A stretch of DNA of 64,000 nt from Kosakonia quasisacchari (GTDB taxonomy: Bacteria; Pseudomonadota; Gammaproteobacteria; Enterobacterales; Enterobacteriaceae): contig NZ_SJOP01000009.1 of NCBI RefSeq assembly GCF_004331415.1, positions 148,304-212,303 of the forward strand, in the 5' to 3' direction. A program made the translations under genes and the position numbers. Shown here in pieces: positions 35,671-44,279 of this stretch. The notes under the pieces are model-generated. The model was not told where the DNA came from. It worked only from the letters and a program-made list of their open reading frames with translations, and ran no database searches. Every line of letters starts with the position of its first letter. The stretch's first letter is position 1.

Positions 35671-36063
35671 ATGTTTGCAAACTGCCAGTTAATGGGTGTT
35701 GATCTCGCATTTCCGGATGTCTGCCTGACGCCGATGCCCGCACCAACGCCGATTCCGTACCCGGATATCGCGCTTGGGCCAACTGCGATACCGAACGCAC
35801 TCAATATTCTGTTTATGGGCATGCCCGCGCACAATATGGCGACCATCACGCCACTGACCAATGGCGATAACCCTGGCGTGGCGACCGGCGTGGCTTCCGG
35901 CACGGTGATGGGGCCATCGCGTCACCTGACCGGCGCATTCACTGTGCTGCTAAAAGGCACACCGGCAACGCGCTTAACCAGCGTCAGCCTGCAAAACTCC
36001 ACTAATGCCATCGGCATGCGCATTGTGCCAAGCCAGTTCAAAGTGTTAATGCTGGCACCGTAA
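35671..36063 (+). CDS. PAAR-like spike tip protein (DUF4150), without toxin domain
   Basis: 130 residues. The N-terminus CLTPMPAPTPIPYPDIAL, the middle NILFMGMPAHNMATITPLTNGDNPG region and GPSRHLTGAFTVLLKGTPATRL are characteristic of DUF4150, a PAAR-like cone that sharpens the VgrG spike. Members are often fused to a C-terminal toxin; this one stops directly after the tip domain (VLMLAP). The following 170 bases contain open but unassignable frames. No canonical PAAR gene was found in the window, so this may be the tip used by this vgrG. Confidence 0.83.
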   Translation: MFANCQLMGVDLAFPDVCLTPMPAPTPIPYPDIALGPTAIPNALNILFMGMPAHNMATITPLTNGDNPGVATGVASGTVMGPSRHLTGAFTVLLKGTPATRLTSVSLQNSTNAIGMRIVPSQFKVLMLAP

Positions 36064-36080
36064 CGCACGGTCAGCTTTGA

Positions 36081-36260
36081 AGACAACGTAGGGGAGGGGC
36101 CGGTGTGGGTCCTGGCGGAGCGCAGCCAAACCTGTCCACTGCCGTTGGCGGGGATAATGCTTTTAGTAACGAGAAGAGCAAAAAATTTATGCCGTTTAGT
36201 GAAGGCGTGGTGGGGAAAAAGAGTTCGCCAAATGAGAAAATGTACAATGCCTATATATAA
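36081..36260 (+). other. Possible remnant of an effector C-terminus after the PAAR-like gene
   Basis: A stop-free frame without a plausible start, ending at 36260, reads protein-like sequence (NLSTAVGGDNAFSNEKSKKF, MPFSEGVVGKKSSPNEKMY). It overlaps in another frame the start region of the next secreted protein. It may be the end of a former toxin gene whose front has been deleted, but no family is recognised. Confidence 0.3.
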
Positions 36261-36777
36261 GGTAAGACGCCTGATTAAAATGCTTGTCATTACCCTGGCT
36301 TTATTCCCCTCGGTTGACTCATTTGCAGAAGGAAATAATATTAACGTTGAATCGTTATGGCGCTTCGCAACACAGCTTAAAAACACTGTCGGACAGGATG
36401 TAAATACACTTGATGCAATAATTCCTGAGCCGCTTGTTCGTGAAGATCCACATATTGCTGAACGATTAAAAGTTGCACCTTTCACTATTGCAGGTGGAGT
36501 ACAAATCAGGAATATGAGAGTTCGCCTTGATCTGAATAATGCGGGTAAGATTTCTATTATTTCTTACAATCTGGCGAATGCCAATATTTCGTTAGAAGAC
36601 GTCAAGAAAACCTACCCGCAATTAAAGCTAATTGACGTTCCGCATGGGCATTCTGATGAGGAAACGTTTTCCTGGATCACACCCGTTGATGAAAAAGGGA
36701 ACGGTATTGGGTTTGGTTTCCCCTATGCGCAACCCTCTTATTTAAAAAATATGACCCTCCGAAATTTTCAGGATTAA
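36232..36777 (+). CDS. Exported protein of unknown function downstream of the PAAR-like gene
   Basis: 181 residues if the ATG at 36232 is used; the ATG at 36247 is equally possible and neither has a good ribosome site. A basic N-terminus is followed by a signal peptide (KMLVITLALFPSVDSFA). The mature part (about 150 residues) contains MRVRLDLNNAGKISIISYNL and DVKKTYPQLKLID, with no cysteines and no recognised domain. AT-rich. Position and export suggest a periplasmic immunity protein, but no toxin partner is visible. Confidence 0.6.
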   Translation: MRKCTMPIYKVRRLIKMLVITLALFPSVDSFAEGNNINVESLWRFATQLKNTVGQDVNTLDAIIPEPLVREDPHIAERLKVAPFTIAGGVQIRNMRVRLDLNNAGKISIISYNLANANISLEDVKKTYPQLKLIDVPHGHSDEETFSWITPVDEKGNGIGFGFPYAQPSYLKNMTLRNFQD

Positions 36778-36913
36778 CCTGTGCAATACACCCCAGGAAG
36801 GTTTCTTTTCGCTTTTTTTGCCCACTGGCAGGACGCCAGTATGACCATCGCTTCGCGATGATGTGTTTTAGCATGTGTACCTTTATTATTTTATAGAATT
36901 ATCAGGGGGAACC

Positions 36914-37168
36914 ATGTCTGATGTTAATGTTATTCATAAAGAAAAAGGCGATTTCTTTATTTTGCAAAGCGACGGTAAATACCTCATTTGCATGATTTGG
37001 CCTTATAATAGTATGTGGGATGTGCAGAAGTGTTTTGTTTTGGATAACGATGAGATGAGTAAGTACGCGAACTTTCATGAAATGGTCTCATTAGCAAAAA
37101 ATATGAGAGATAATTATGATAAATACAAACATCGTGAAATACCCGTTCCTGAATTTAAAGTGCGTTAA
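36914..37168 (+). CDS. Small hypothetical protein
   Basis: 84 residues from the ATG at 36914 with AGGGGGA 3-4 bases upstream, a strong ribosome site that decides the start. The protein is acidic and aromatic (GDFFILQSDGKYLICMIWPY, MWDVQKCFVLDNDEMSKY) with no signal peptide or membrane span. I do not recognise it. Small cytoplasmic proteins of this kind occur as immunity proteins in T6SS islands, which is only a contextual suggestion. Confidence 0.6.
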   Translation: MSDVNVIHKEKGDFFILQSDGKYLICMIWPYNSMWDVQKCFVLDNDEMSKYANFHEMVSLAKNMRDNYDKYKHREIPVPEFKVR

Positions 37169-37188
37169 ACAGGATGTGAATTAAATTT

Positions 37189-37962
37189 ATGCGAAATGTT
37201 TTTTCTGGCAATGTGCATTTGTCGATATTTTTTGTTTGCGTGTTCTCTTTTTTCTCCTTTGGCGCTTCTGCGGTTATTAATATTAACCGTTTTGACAAGC
37301 TCGAAACCGTCGAAAATATCACCATGGATAAGCAGGTGCAGGCGTCGTTAAAAAATGTGTTGGGAGCAGATTACGATGCGTTTATGGGGAATTTCGATGT
37401 GTATGGCGAACCGCGACACACTGCGGATGGCGGGTTGTTCGTTGAAGGCTGGCTGAAAGATCTCTATCTGGAAAATGCGTCTGCATTTGTGATTTACCCG
37501 GATGGCAGGCTTTCTGCCGCATGGGTGGTGCCAGAGGCATCGGTTGCACACTCTAAAAGCAATACGGGTGAAAAACGCATTCCTGAGGTTCTGCAACAAT
37601 GGGTTAGCCGTTTTCAGAACGTGTCGTTTAACACGCCAGCGGTTAGTCAAACGGCTGAGACATTCGTTGATTTTTTTGAAACCGATAAATTCAAGATAAA
37701 GCTTGTTACGGCGTGTGGTAATGGCGTGAATTGTAACGAAGCGACGTATTACGGCGTGCGTAAAAAAGATCGTGCCGAAGTCACTCTGAAAGGTAGTGTG
37801 GTGCGTCAATACTGCGAGCAGGCAATCTGTCCGATTATCACCTACACCTTTAAAAATGGCACCACGACGTATAGGTTGAGTAAAATTGATAACAGCTTAA
37901 CCGTGATACAAAACGGTAAAATTCTCCTCGATGAAAAAGGTATCTGGAAAGAGCATCAGTAG
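37189..37962 (+). CDS. Exported protein with a C-terminal domain shared with the gene at 38378
   Basis: 257 residues. A signal peptide (residues 1-28, IFFVCVFSFFSFGASA) is followed by an N-terminal domain of about 130 residues and a C-terminal domain from about 165: TDKFKIKLVTACGNGVNC, YYGVRKKDRAEVTLKGS, TYTFKNGTTTYRLS and LTVIQNGKILLDEKGIW. The exported protein at 38378 has the same order of motifs (TDSFMIAIRNNCG, YTGARNRDRQQISLRGK, AEFHNGDVLYLV, LVVTQAGKTLVNQAGSW). Conserved cysteines suggest a disulfide in the periplasm. Probably an immunity-type protein; function unproven. Confidence 0.68.
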   Translation: MRNVFSGNVHLSIFFVCVFSFFSFGASAVININRFDKLETVENITMDKQVQASLKNVLGADYDAFMGNFDVYGEPRHTADGGLFVEGWLKDLYLENASAFVIYPDGRLSAAWVVPEASVAHSKSNTGEKRIPEVLQQWVSRFQNVSFNTPAVSQTAETFVDFFETDKFKIKLVTACGNGVNCNEATYYGVRKKDRAEVTLKGSVVRQYCEQAICPIITYTFKNGTTTYRLSKIDNSLTVIQNGKILLDEKGIWKEHQ

Positions 37963-38097
37963 ATTCGCATTTCAGTGCCATCGTGCATTTCAAAGGTGTA
38001 AGTGATATTGCTGCGAAACAGAAAAGCATTGATGGCGTTATTTAGCGGAAGAAATGCAACCATCACGTTTTCGCTGCTGAATTAATACAATGAGACA

Positions 38098-38331
38098 ATG
38101 CTCATGAATCTCTTAACCCGTGAAGAGGGCGAAGCGCTACTGTTTAAATTCCTTAGCAGAGCGCTCAAAAATCCGTCGGATATTGAAATGCTAATGGCAA
38201 TGGCAAGGGAACATCCGACGACGATTCCCATGAAAGGAATTATCTACCAGTACGACATGATGGAAAAAAATGTGTTATCAAAAGCGGATCTCGACGACCT
38301 CTCGACACTGATGTTCTTTTACGGGCCTTAA
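38098..38331 (+). CDS. Small hypothetical protein
   Basis: 77 residues (ATG at 38098; ATG at 38104 also possible, ribosome site weak). Mostly helical: LLTREEGEALLFKFLSRAL and SDIEMLMAMAREHPTT, ending DDLSTLMFFYGP. No signal peptide. Family not recognised. It lies between two exported proteins sharing a C-terminal domain and may be a cytoplasmic partner of one. Confidence 0.5.
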   Translation: MLMNLLTREEGEALLFKFLSRALKNPSDIEMLMAMAREHPTTIPMKGIIYQYDMMEKNVLSKADLDDLSTLMFFYGP

Positions 38332-38377
38332 GAATCAACTGATTTTCTGTGATGCTGATAAGGAACAGACGCACGTT

Positions 38378-39094
38378 ATGCACAGTATTAATCCAACTCA
38401 CCAGGGGCTTTATTTTGTTGTCGCGAGCTTTTTGCTCTCTTGTTGCGCCAGCGCTGCCTCGGCAACTGATTTTTCCGGGCAGTGGCACGGCAGTGAACGC
38501 AACGAATCCACATTAACGCTGAAATTATCCCAACTGAATAACAAGCTTACCGGATCATATTGCTTTATTACTCAGCGCGGCAATCGCATCGATTGCCCGG
38601 ATGAACAGCAGGATAACCTGCGCGGCGACGTTAAAAATAATACCGCCACCATTACGTTTGACTCGAGCTTTGGCGGTAAAAACGGCAAAGCCACACTGGT
38701 TGTTAATGGCGACAAACTGGCGTGGCATTTAACGCAGCCGCCTGAACACGGTGACTATTACGCCCCGGAAAATTACGCGCTGGTTAAAGAGGTTATTCAC
38801 AATGGCGCGACCACGAAAATTATCCGCACTGATAGCTTTATGATTGCGATCCGCAATAATTGCGGCGCGTTCACCACACCTTGCGATGACCTGCTTTATA
38901 CCGGTGCGCGAAACCGTGACCGCCAGCAGATTAGCCTGCGCGGTAAAACGCGCGTGGATGCTGCAAACCGCGTGGTTGGCGCAGAATTCCATAATGGCGA
39001 TGTGCTTTACCTGGTCGATTACAACCCGCTGAAACTGGTGGTGACTCAGGCGGGTAAAACGCTTGTCAATCAGGCGGGTAGCTGGCTTAAATAA
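38378..39094 (+). CDS. Exported protein sharing a C-terminal domain with the gene at 37189
   Basis: 238 residues. A signal peptide of about 30 residues ends CCASAASA, possibly a lipoprotein signal given the cysteines in it. The first domain (FSGQWHGSERNESTLTLKLS, NNKLTGSYCFITQRGNRIDC) has a lipocalin-like GxWxG start with two cysteines. The second domain (from about 145) repeats the motif order of the 37189 protein: CG..CDD, YTGARNRDRQQISLRGK, FHNGDVLYLV and QAGKTLVNQAGSW. Less AT-rich than the genes before it. Likely periplasmic; role unknown. Confidence 0.68.
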   Translation: MHSINPTHQGLYFVVASFLLSCCASAASATDFSGQWHGSERNESTLTLKLSQLNNKLTGSYCFITQRGNRIDCPDEQQDNLRGDVKNNTATITFDSSFGGKNGKATLVVNGDKLAWHLTQPPEHGDYYAPENYALVKEVIHNGATTKIIRTDSFMIAIRNNCGAFTTPCDDLLYTGARNRDRQQISLRGKTRVDAANRVVGAEFHNGDVLYLVDYNPLKLVVTQAGKTLVNQAGSWLK

Positions 39095-39124
39095 CGGTTC
39101 TTTTGATGGGCTATGGAAAGGTTA

Positions 39125-39643
39125 ATGCGACGAATATTCCCTCTTTTTGCGCTGCTGTTTGGTTTTTCTGCCCAGGCCGCGCAAGCGCCGCTGACGGAAA
39201 ACGACTTCACCGTGAAGATCAATAAACAGGCTATCACCCTGGGGCAGGACTGGGATCGCGATCTGATGACGGCGCTGGGGAAACAAGCCAGTGAAGATTT
39301 TGTCGGAGAAGTGCCGTTTGGCGATGAAAACTATAAATTTTACCGCCACATTTTTGCGGGCTTTGATATCTACAGCGCCAATATCGACTGGCAGCAACGC
39401 GGCAAAAGCATCGACAGTTACATCATCGGGCAGATAACGCTGCATTCTTCCACATTGCATACCGCGCGTGGTGTAGCGCCCGGCGATGCGAAACAGCGTG
39501 TGATTGAGCAGTATGGCGCGGGTGAAACCGATAACAGCGATGGCGAAGAGTGGATTATGTATTCACTGGCGCACAAAAATATCGCTTTCGATGTCACCGG
39601 CGGCAAAGTGCAGGTCATTAATATCAGCGTTGGGAATGACTGA
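39125..39643 (+). CDS. Exported protein of unknown function
   Basis: 172 residues from the ATG at 39125 (GGAAAGG just upstream, spacing short); an ATG at 39113 would add four residues. A signal peptide (residues 1-18, IFPLFALLFGFSAQA) precedes a compact mature domain: FTVKINKQAITLGQDW, YHIFAGFDIYSAN-like strands, ARGVAPGDAKQRVIEQYG, and a final NIAFDVTGGKVQVINI. The GVAPGD..V...YG arrangement resembles small periplasmic domains related to SmpA/BamE-type folds, but I would not assign it. No partner gene is evident. Confidence 0.65.
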   Translation: MRRIFPLFALLFGFSAQAAQAPLTENDFTVKINKQAITLGQDWDRDLMTALGKQASEDFVGEVPFGDENYKFYRHIFAGFDIYSANIDWQQRGKSIDSYIIGQITLHSSTLHTARGVAPGDAKQRVIEQYGAGETDNSDGEEWIMYSLAHKNIAFDVTGGKVQVINISVGND

Positions 39644-39686
39644 ACAGTCGATCTGAATGATCAACTTTCCGGCCAGGGTGACGACA

Positions 39687-40359
39687 ATGAAACTCGACAA
39701 GCTCATTAAGAAACGCATCATGCTGCACGATGGCGTGGAAACGCGATTTTTTAATCAACCTGTCGAGTTGCTTTGTCCGCGATGCCAGCAGCCAATTGTG
39801 CCGGATCTCTACCAGTGCGGGGATTTTGCCCGGCTGCCTGAGCACATTCAGGCCGCTGTGGCGGCAAGAATCAAAGCCATTACGTTCAATCCTGAGGCTT
39901 ATACGCGTTACTCTGCGCCAGAGGGTTCGCTTCTTTGCTCTGCACATAGCTTTGAAGACGGGCAGGGGAAAACGCTGGTTGTCTTCAGTTATAAAGAGCA
40001 GCAGCCTGCCCGCTACATCGCCACACTTTATGCGCTGCTGGTGGTTAGCGACTTTCAATAAAGCGTGGCGCGAGGAGTTGCAGGAACTGAAGCGCGATAG
40101 TTCTGCCTTTCAGTTTCATGACGTCGAGTGGGGCATTATTCGCCTTAAGTTGCTTTACCGGGGCGAGTTTCTTTTCTTTCAGCGTAATGAACAGGCACTG
40201 ATTTGCGAGGTTTCTGCGCGCTACGCCACGCTGGATAAAAAGAGCCTTAAACGCTGGGATGACGGCAGTGTCATTGGGGCTTGCGAACGTGAAGCGCTCG
40301 CGAAGATTATTGCGCGCTATTATCAGCTCTGCTGGAAAGATGATTTACGCATCAACTAA
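39687..40359 (+). pseudogene. Frameshifted gene for an unknown CxxC-containing protein
   Basis: The first frame (39687-40061, AGGG 8 bases before the ATG) encodes 124 residues with a CPRCQQPIVPDLYQCGD zinc-ribbon-like start, then ends at a TAA within CAATAAAGCG. The frame one base later continues at once with KAWREELQELKRDSSAFQF and runs without a stop to 40359 (about 100 codons, ending CWKDDLRIN). Skipping one T restores one protein of about 223 residues. Three readings are possible: a broken gene, a sequencing error, or a second short gene from the ATG at 40030, which lacks a ribosome site. Family not recognised. Confidence 0.65.
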
Positions 40360-40382
40360 CCATGCGCTGATTTTTGGACAAT

Positions 40383-40419
40383 AAAAAACCCCCGGTCGGA
40401 CACTCCGCCGGGGGTTTTT
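40383..40419. terminator. Bidirectional terminator between the T6SS island and the fumarase gene
   Basis: A stem with CCCCCGG (40389-40395) and CCGGGGG (40408-40414), extended inside by CGGA/TCCG, is flanked by A6 on the left and T5 on the right. It should terminate both the + strand island transcript and the - strand fumarase transcript. Confidence 0.9.
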
Positions 40420-40429
40420 CACATCTTAC

Positions 40430-42079
40430 TTAACGCTGGTTACAACCGGCGCACTGTTTGTTCTGGATCTGCTGGAAGAAGTCGTTACCTTTGTCATCCA
40501 CCAGAATAAACGCCGGGAAGTTCTCCACTTCAATTTTCCAGATCGCTTCCATACCCAGTTCCGGGTAAGCCACGCATTCGAGGCTCTTAATGCTCTGCTG
40601 CGCCAGGACGGCAGCCGGGCCACCGATACTCCCCAGATAGAAACCGCCGTGTTTGGCACAGGCATCGGTCACTTGCTGGCTGCGGTTGCCTTTTGCCAGC
40701 ATGATCATGCTCGCGCCGTGCGATTGCAGCAGGTCAACGTAGGAGTCCATACGCCCTGCGGTGGTTGGGCCAAGCGAACCGGAAGCATAACCTTCAGGTG
40801 TTTTTGCCGGGCCGGCGTAGTAGATCGGGTGATCTTTCACGTACTGCGGCAACGCTTCGCCGTTATCAATCAGCTCTTTCAGCTTCGCGTGGGCAATATC
40901 GCGCGCCACAATAATCGTGCCGTTCAGCGAAACGCGGGTCGATACCGGGAACGCGGAAAGCTGCGCGAGGATCGCTTTCATCGGCTGGTTGAGGTCGATT
41001 TTCGCCACATCGCCTTCACCCTGCTGGCGCAGTTCTTCCGGAATATACTGCCCCGGATTGTGCTCCATTTTCTCGATCCAGATCCCTTCGCGGTTGATCT
41101 TCGCTTTGATGTTACGGTCGGCAGAGCAGGAGACGCCCATGCCGATAGGGCAGGAGGCACCGTGGCGCGGCAGGCGGATCACGCGGATATCGTGAGCAAA
41201 ATATTTACCACCGAACTGTGCGCCGAGGCCGAGATCCTGCGCTTCCTGCATCAGTTCCTGTTCCAGTTGTACATCACGGAACGCCTGGCCATGCTCGTTA
41301 CCTTCGGTCGGCAGACCATCGTAGTAGCGGGTTGATGCCAGTTTCACCGTTTTAAGCGTTGATTCAGCGGACGTACCGCCAATCACAAATGCGATATGGT
41401 ATGGCGGGCAGGCTGCCGTGCCGAGGGTACGCATTTTCTCAACCAGATAGTTTTTCAACTTCGCTGGTGTAATCAGCGCTTTGGTTTCCTGATAGAGATA
41501 GGTTTTGTTGGCTGAACCGCCGCCTTTGGCGATGCAGAGGAATTTATACTCGTCGCCGTCCACGCTATAGAGGTCGATCTGCGCGGGCAGGTTAGTGCCG
41601 GTGTTGACCTCTTTATACATATCCAGCGGTGCATTCTGCGAATAACGCAGGTTGTCTTCGATGTAGGTGTTGTACACGCCACGCGCCAGCGCGGCTTCGT
41701 CGCCACCGCCGGTCCACACGCGCTGACCTTTTTTACCCATAATGATTGCCGTGCCAGTGTCCTGGCAGGTCGGTAACACGCCTTTGGCGGCGATTTCGGA
41801 GTTACGCAGGAATTGCAGAGCAACGTATTTGTCGTTTTCGCTCGCTTGCGGGTCATGCAGAATGGCGGCAACTTGCTGCTGGTGGGAAGGGCGCAGCATA
41901 AATGAGGCGTCATGGAACGCGCGTTGCGCCAGCAGCGTGAGTGCTTCCGGCTCGACTTTCAGTACTTGCTGGCCGTCGAAGTCGGCAACAGAGACATATT
42001 CACGGCTCAGTAGGTAATATTCCGTATTGTCTTTCGCCAGCGGGAACGGGTCCTGATAAACAAAGGGTTTGTTCGACAT
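40430..42079 (-). CDS. fumB: Class I (iron-sulfur) fumarate hydratase, FumA/FumB type
   Basis: 549 residues, near-identical in length and motifs to E. coli FumA/Fum[20 protein letters not shown] and [19 protein letters not shown] (cysteines for the 4Fe-4S cluster), [20 protein letters not shown], and a C-terminal KQCAGCNQR. It interconverts fumarate and malate. GGAG lies 9 bases before the ATG. Its position after a dicarboxylate transporter, near a fumarate reductase and DcuSR, points to the anaerobic FumB role (malate to fumarate for respiration); FumA cannot be excluded from sequence alone. Confidence 0.93.
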   Translation of the reverse strand: MSNKPFVYQDPFPLAKDNTEYYLLSREYVSVADFDGQQVLKVEPEALTLLAQRAFHDASFMLRPSHQQQVAAILHDPQASENDKYVALQFLRNSEIAAKGVLPTCQDTGTAIIMGKKGQRVWTGGGDEAALARGVYNTYIEDNLRYSQNAPLDMYKEVNTGTNLPAQIDLYSVDGDEYKFLCIAKGGGSANKTYLYQETKALITPAKLKNYLVEKMRTLGTAACPPYHIAFVIGGTSAESTLKTVKLASTRYYDGLPTEGNEHGQAFRDVQLEQELMQEAQDLGLGAQFGGKYFAHDIRVIRLPRHGASCPIGMGVSCSADRNIKAKINREGIWIEKMEHNPGQYIPEELRQQGEGDVAKIDLNQPMKAILAQLSAFPVSTRVSLNGTIIVARDIAHAKLKELIDNGEALPQYVKDHPIYYAGPAKTPEGYASGSLGPTTAGRMDSYVDLLQSHGASMIMLAKGNRSQQVTDACAKHGGFYLGSIGGPAAVLAQQSIKSLECVAYPELGMEAIWKIEVENFPAFILVDDKGNDFFQQIQNKQCAGCNQR

Positions 42080-42097
42080 AGCTCTTTACTCCATAAA

Positions 42098-42126
42098 AAT
42101 AAAACCGCCGGGAAAACCCGGCGGTT
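42098..42126 (-). terminator. Intrinsic terminator between transporter and fumarase genes
   Basis: Read on the - strand: AACCGCCGGG, loop TTTT, CCCGGCGGTT, followed by a TTATTTTTA tract. It lies between the transporter stop and the fumarase start, so fumarase is expressed by read-through or from its own promoter. Confidence 0.8.
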
Positions 42127-42131
42127 ACGAA

Positions 42132-43652
42132 TCAGAACATCATGGTGATCCACGGATAACCAATCAACAGCAGGGCGGCCAGGAAGATAGCACCGAAGAT
42201 GGTGCCCAGACGCCAGTAATCTTTGGTCGGCAGGTAGCCGCTACCGTAGTAAATCGGGCTTGGGCCAGTACCGTACGGGGTGATGATGCCCATCACGCCG
42301 AGCGAGGTACACAGAACCAGAACCACCACTTCCATATTGATGCCAGGAATTGTGGCGGCGATGGTCAGCATCGCAGGCAGCAGCGCCGTGGTGTGCGCGG
42401 TGGTGCTGGCGAACAAATAGTGCAGCAGGTAGAACGCCAGCAGCAGGGCGATGGTCGCCATCCCCGGAGAGATACCGCTCATCAGCAGGCCGCCTTCTTT
42501 ACCCAACCAGGCAATAAAGCCAGTGGTGGAGAGACCATCTGCGAGGGCAACTAACGTGGCGAACCAGACGAAGGTGTTCCAGGCCGGTTTGTTGCTGGTA
42601 ATGTCGTTCCAGGTTAACACGCCGGTCCACAGCATCAGCACAACCACCAGCAGAGCAGCAAGTGCAGGCTCAATAAAGTCGGCGGCGAAGATCCACATCA
42701 GCAGCGCACAGCAGACAAACACCAGCAGCAGGATTTCATTGCGCGACATTCTGCCCAGTTTTTCCAGCTCACGGCTTGCCCACAGCGGCACTTCGTCATT
42801 GATTTTGACTTCTGGCGGGTAGAACCAGTAAGCCAGCAGCGGCATGGTCAGAATCAACAGCACGCCGAGCGGCAGGAAGGCGATAAACCAACTGCCCCAC
42901 GAGATGTTAATGCCAACGGTGCTTTTCACCAGCGCCAGCGCTAGCAGGTTCGGTGCCAGTGCGGAAAGGAACATTGAACTGGTGATACAGGCTGCGGTAA
43001 TCGCCACCCACATCAGGTAAGAACCGATGCGGCGCGCGCTGGGATCGTTCGGTTTAGAACCGTACAGCGGCGGCAGGTTAGCGATAATCGGGTAGATTGT
43101 CCCGCCGCTGCGCGCGGTGTTTGACGGTGTAAACGGTGCGAGCAGCAGATCGGCGAAGGTAATGGCGTAGCCAAGCGTCAGGCTGCGGCGGCCAAGGTAT
43201 TTCACCAGAATCAGCGCCAGGCGGCGACCAAATTGTGTTTTATCGTAACCGGCGGCAAACATAAACGCGCCGAAGATAAGCCACACTGTCGAGTTACCGA
43301 AACCGCTCACCGCCCATTTAAAGGACTGGCCAGCCAGCTTGAATTTCGGGTCGGCGAGCTGTTCAGGGCTGAACAGCAGCCACTGGCTACACAGCGCGAT
43401 AACCACCACGCCAGTCAGACCGATAACCGCACCCGGTAGAGGTTCGAAGATCAGTCCGACAATCACGCCAACGAAAATGGCGAAGTAGTGCCAGGCAAAC
43501 GGCGGTAAACCTTCCGGCACTGGAACAAACAGCAGAAGCACTGCCACGATAATCGGCAACGCCATCATTATCAGGCGGTTTTTCTTTCCGGCTTTTGCAC
43601 TGGCTGCAGGAGCAGACGGTGGGGTTGTTGTTTTCTCTGTCATAGTGAGCAT
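42132..43652 (-). CDS. DASS-family dicarboxylate transporter (TtdT/CitT-like)
   Basis: 506 residues with about 12 membrane spans. Similar throughout to the E. coli TtdT tartrate/succinate antiporter: GFGNSTVWLIFGAFMFAAG, FADLLLAPFTPSNTARSGG (the SNT substrate/sodium motif), and near the C-terminus GIITPYGTGPSPIYYGSGYL plus LPTKDYWRLGTIFG. With the fumarase and fumarate reductase around it, the likely role is uptake of fumarate/malate in exchange for succinate. The start is either 43652 or the ATG at 43643 (MTEKTTTPP); neither has a clear ribosome site. Transcribed toward fumB and away from the reductase gene. Confidence 0.88.
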   Translation of the reverse strand: MLTMTEKTTTPPSAPAASAKAGKKNRLIMMALPIIVAVLLLFVPVPEGLPPFAWHYFAIFVGVIVGLIFEPLPGAVIGLTGVVVIALCSQWLLFSPEQLADPKFKLAGQSFKWAVSGFGNSTVWLIFGAFMFAAGYDKTQFGRRLALILVKYLGRRSLTLGYAITFADLLLAPFTPSNTARSGGTIYPIIANLPPLYGSKPNDPSARRIGSYLMWVAITAACITSSMFLSALAPNLLALALVKSTVGINISWGSWFIAFLPLGVLLILTMPLLAYWFYPPEVKINDEVPLWASRELEKLGRMSRNEILLLVFVCCALLMWIFAADFIEPALAALLVVVLMLWTGVLTWNDITSNKPAWNTFVWFATLVALADGLSTTGFIAWLGKEGGLLMSGISPGMATIALLLAFYLLHYLFASTTAHTTALLPAMLTIAATIPGINMEVVVLVLCTSLGVMGIITPYGTGPSPIYYGSGYLPTKDYWRLGTIFGAIFLAALLLIGYPWITMMF

Positions 43653-44279
43653 CTACAAGTAGTTAAAAATTCGGTCATGCGCGGAAAGTGAATCTCTGAT
43701 TATTTTAGTTTCAAAAGTTACTTTAATTTTTTATTGAGACTTTTCACATTCAGGCATGTGCTGTTTAACGCAAATTTAATCGCATTAAATAAAAATCTGA
43801 GCGTGTTTATATATTGCTCCTCCATTGGCAAATACACTTGATTGAGATCAAGAAAACGAAACGAACGACACTTTTTTTAATAAAATGAATACCCACAGAG
43901 TATTATGTGGTTAATTTCACAAAATTACCGTAAATGTTAAGAAATGGTGCTGATAATTACTCTCATTAAGAGGTGTTTTTCATTCAACTATATGATATTT
44001 ATGATTTTTAATATTTACATAAAGCTGGAAAGGAAAAGTGTGAAGTAATCACAATGTTACCGGTAATTAAAGTCATGTGAACGCGATATATAAAAAATAT
44101 AATACGCTGGAGGTAGCTCTGTTATTAGGGTGGTTAAATAGTTTTATAACTAACGTAATTAATTTGGTAATTAAAATTCACGGTATATTAAATACACGAC
44201 AGCAGGATTAAAAAACATAACGAAAAATAAATCCGTCACCGAATTCAAAGTTTTTAATTTTTAGATTTGGAGTTTAATT
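43653..44279. promoter_or_regulatory. 627-bp divergent control region between transporter and fumarate reductase genes
   Basis: AT-rich, no open frame of note. It contains a perfect FNR box (43838-43851) and several A/T runs (for example TTTTTTTAATAAAA near 43870) of the kind bound by DcuR/DpiA-type regulators. The AAAGCTGGAAAGGAAAAG segment near 44020 looks ribosome-site-like but no gene follows it. Confidence 0.7.
43838..43851. promoter_or_regulatory. FNR binding site
   Basis: TTGATTGAGATCAA matches the FNR consensus TTGAT-N4-ATCAA exactly. On the - strand an AATATA/TATATA hexamer follows with the spacing of a class II FNR promoter (about 32-34 bases centre to centre), which would place a start site near 43803 for the transporter gene. 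It is about 430 bp from the reductase start. Confidence 0.8.

Noticed and set aside
39730..40359. Independent 209-codon gene starting at 39730
   Set aside because: Its first 100 codons overlap the better frame from 39687 and look random; only the part after about 40060 is protein-like, so a frameshift explains it better.
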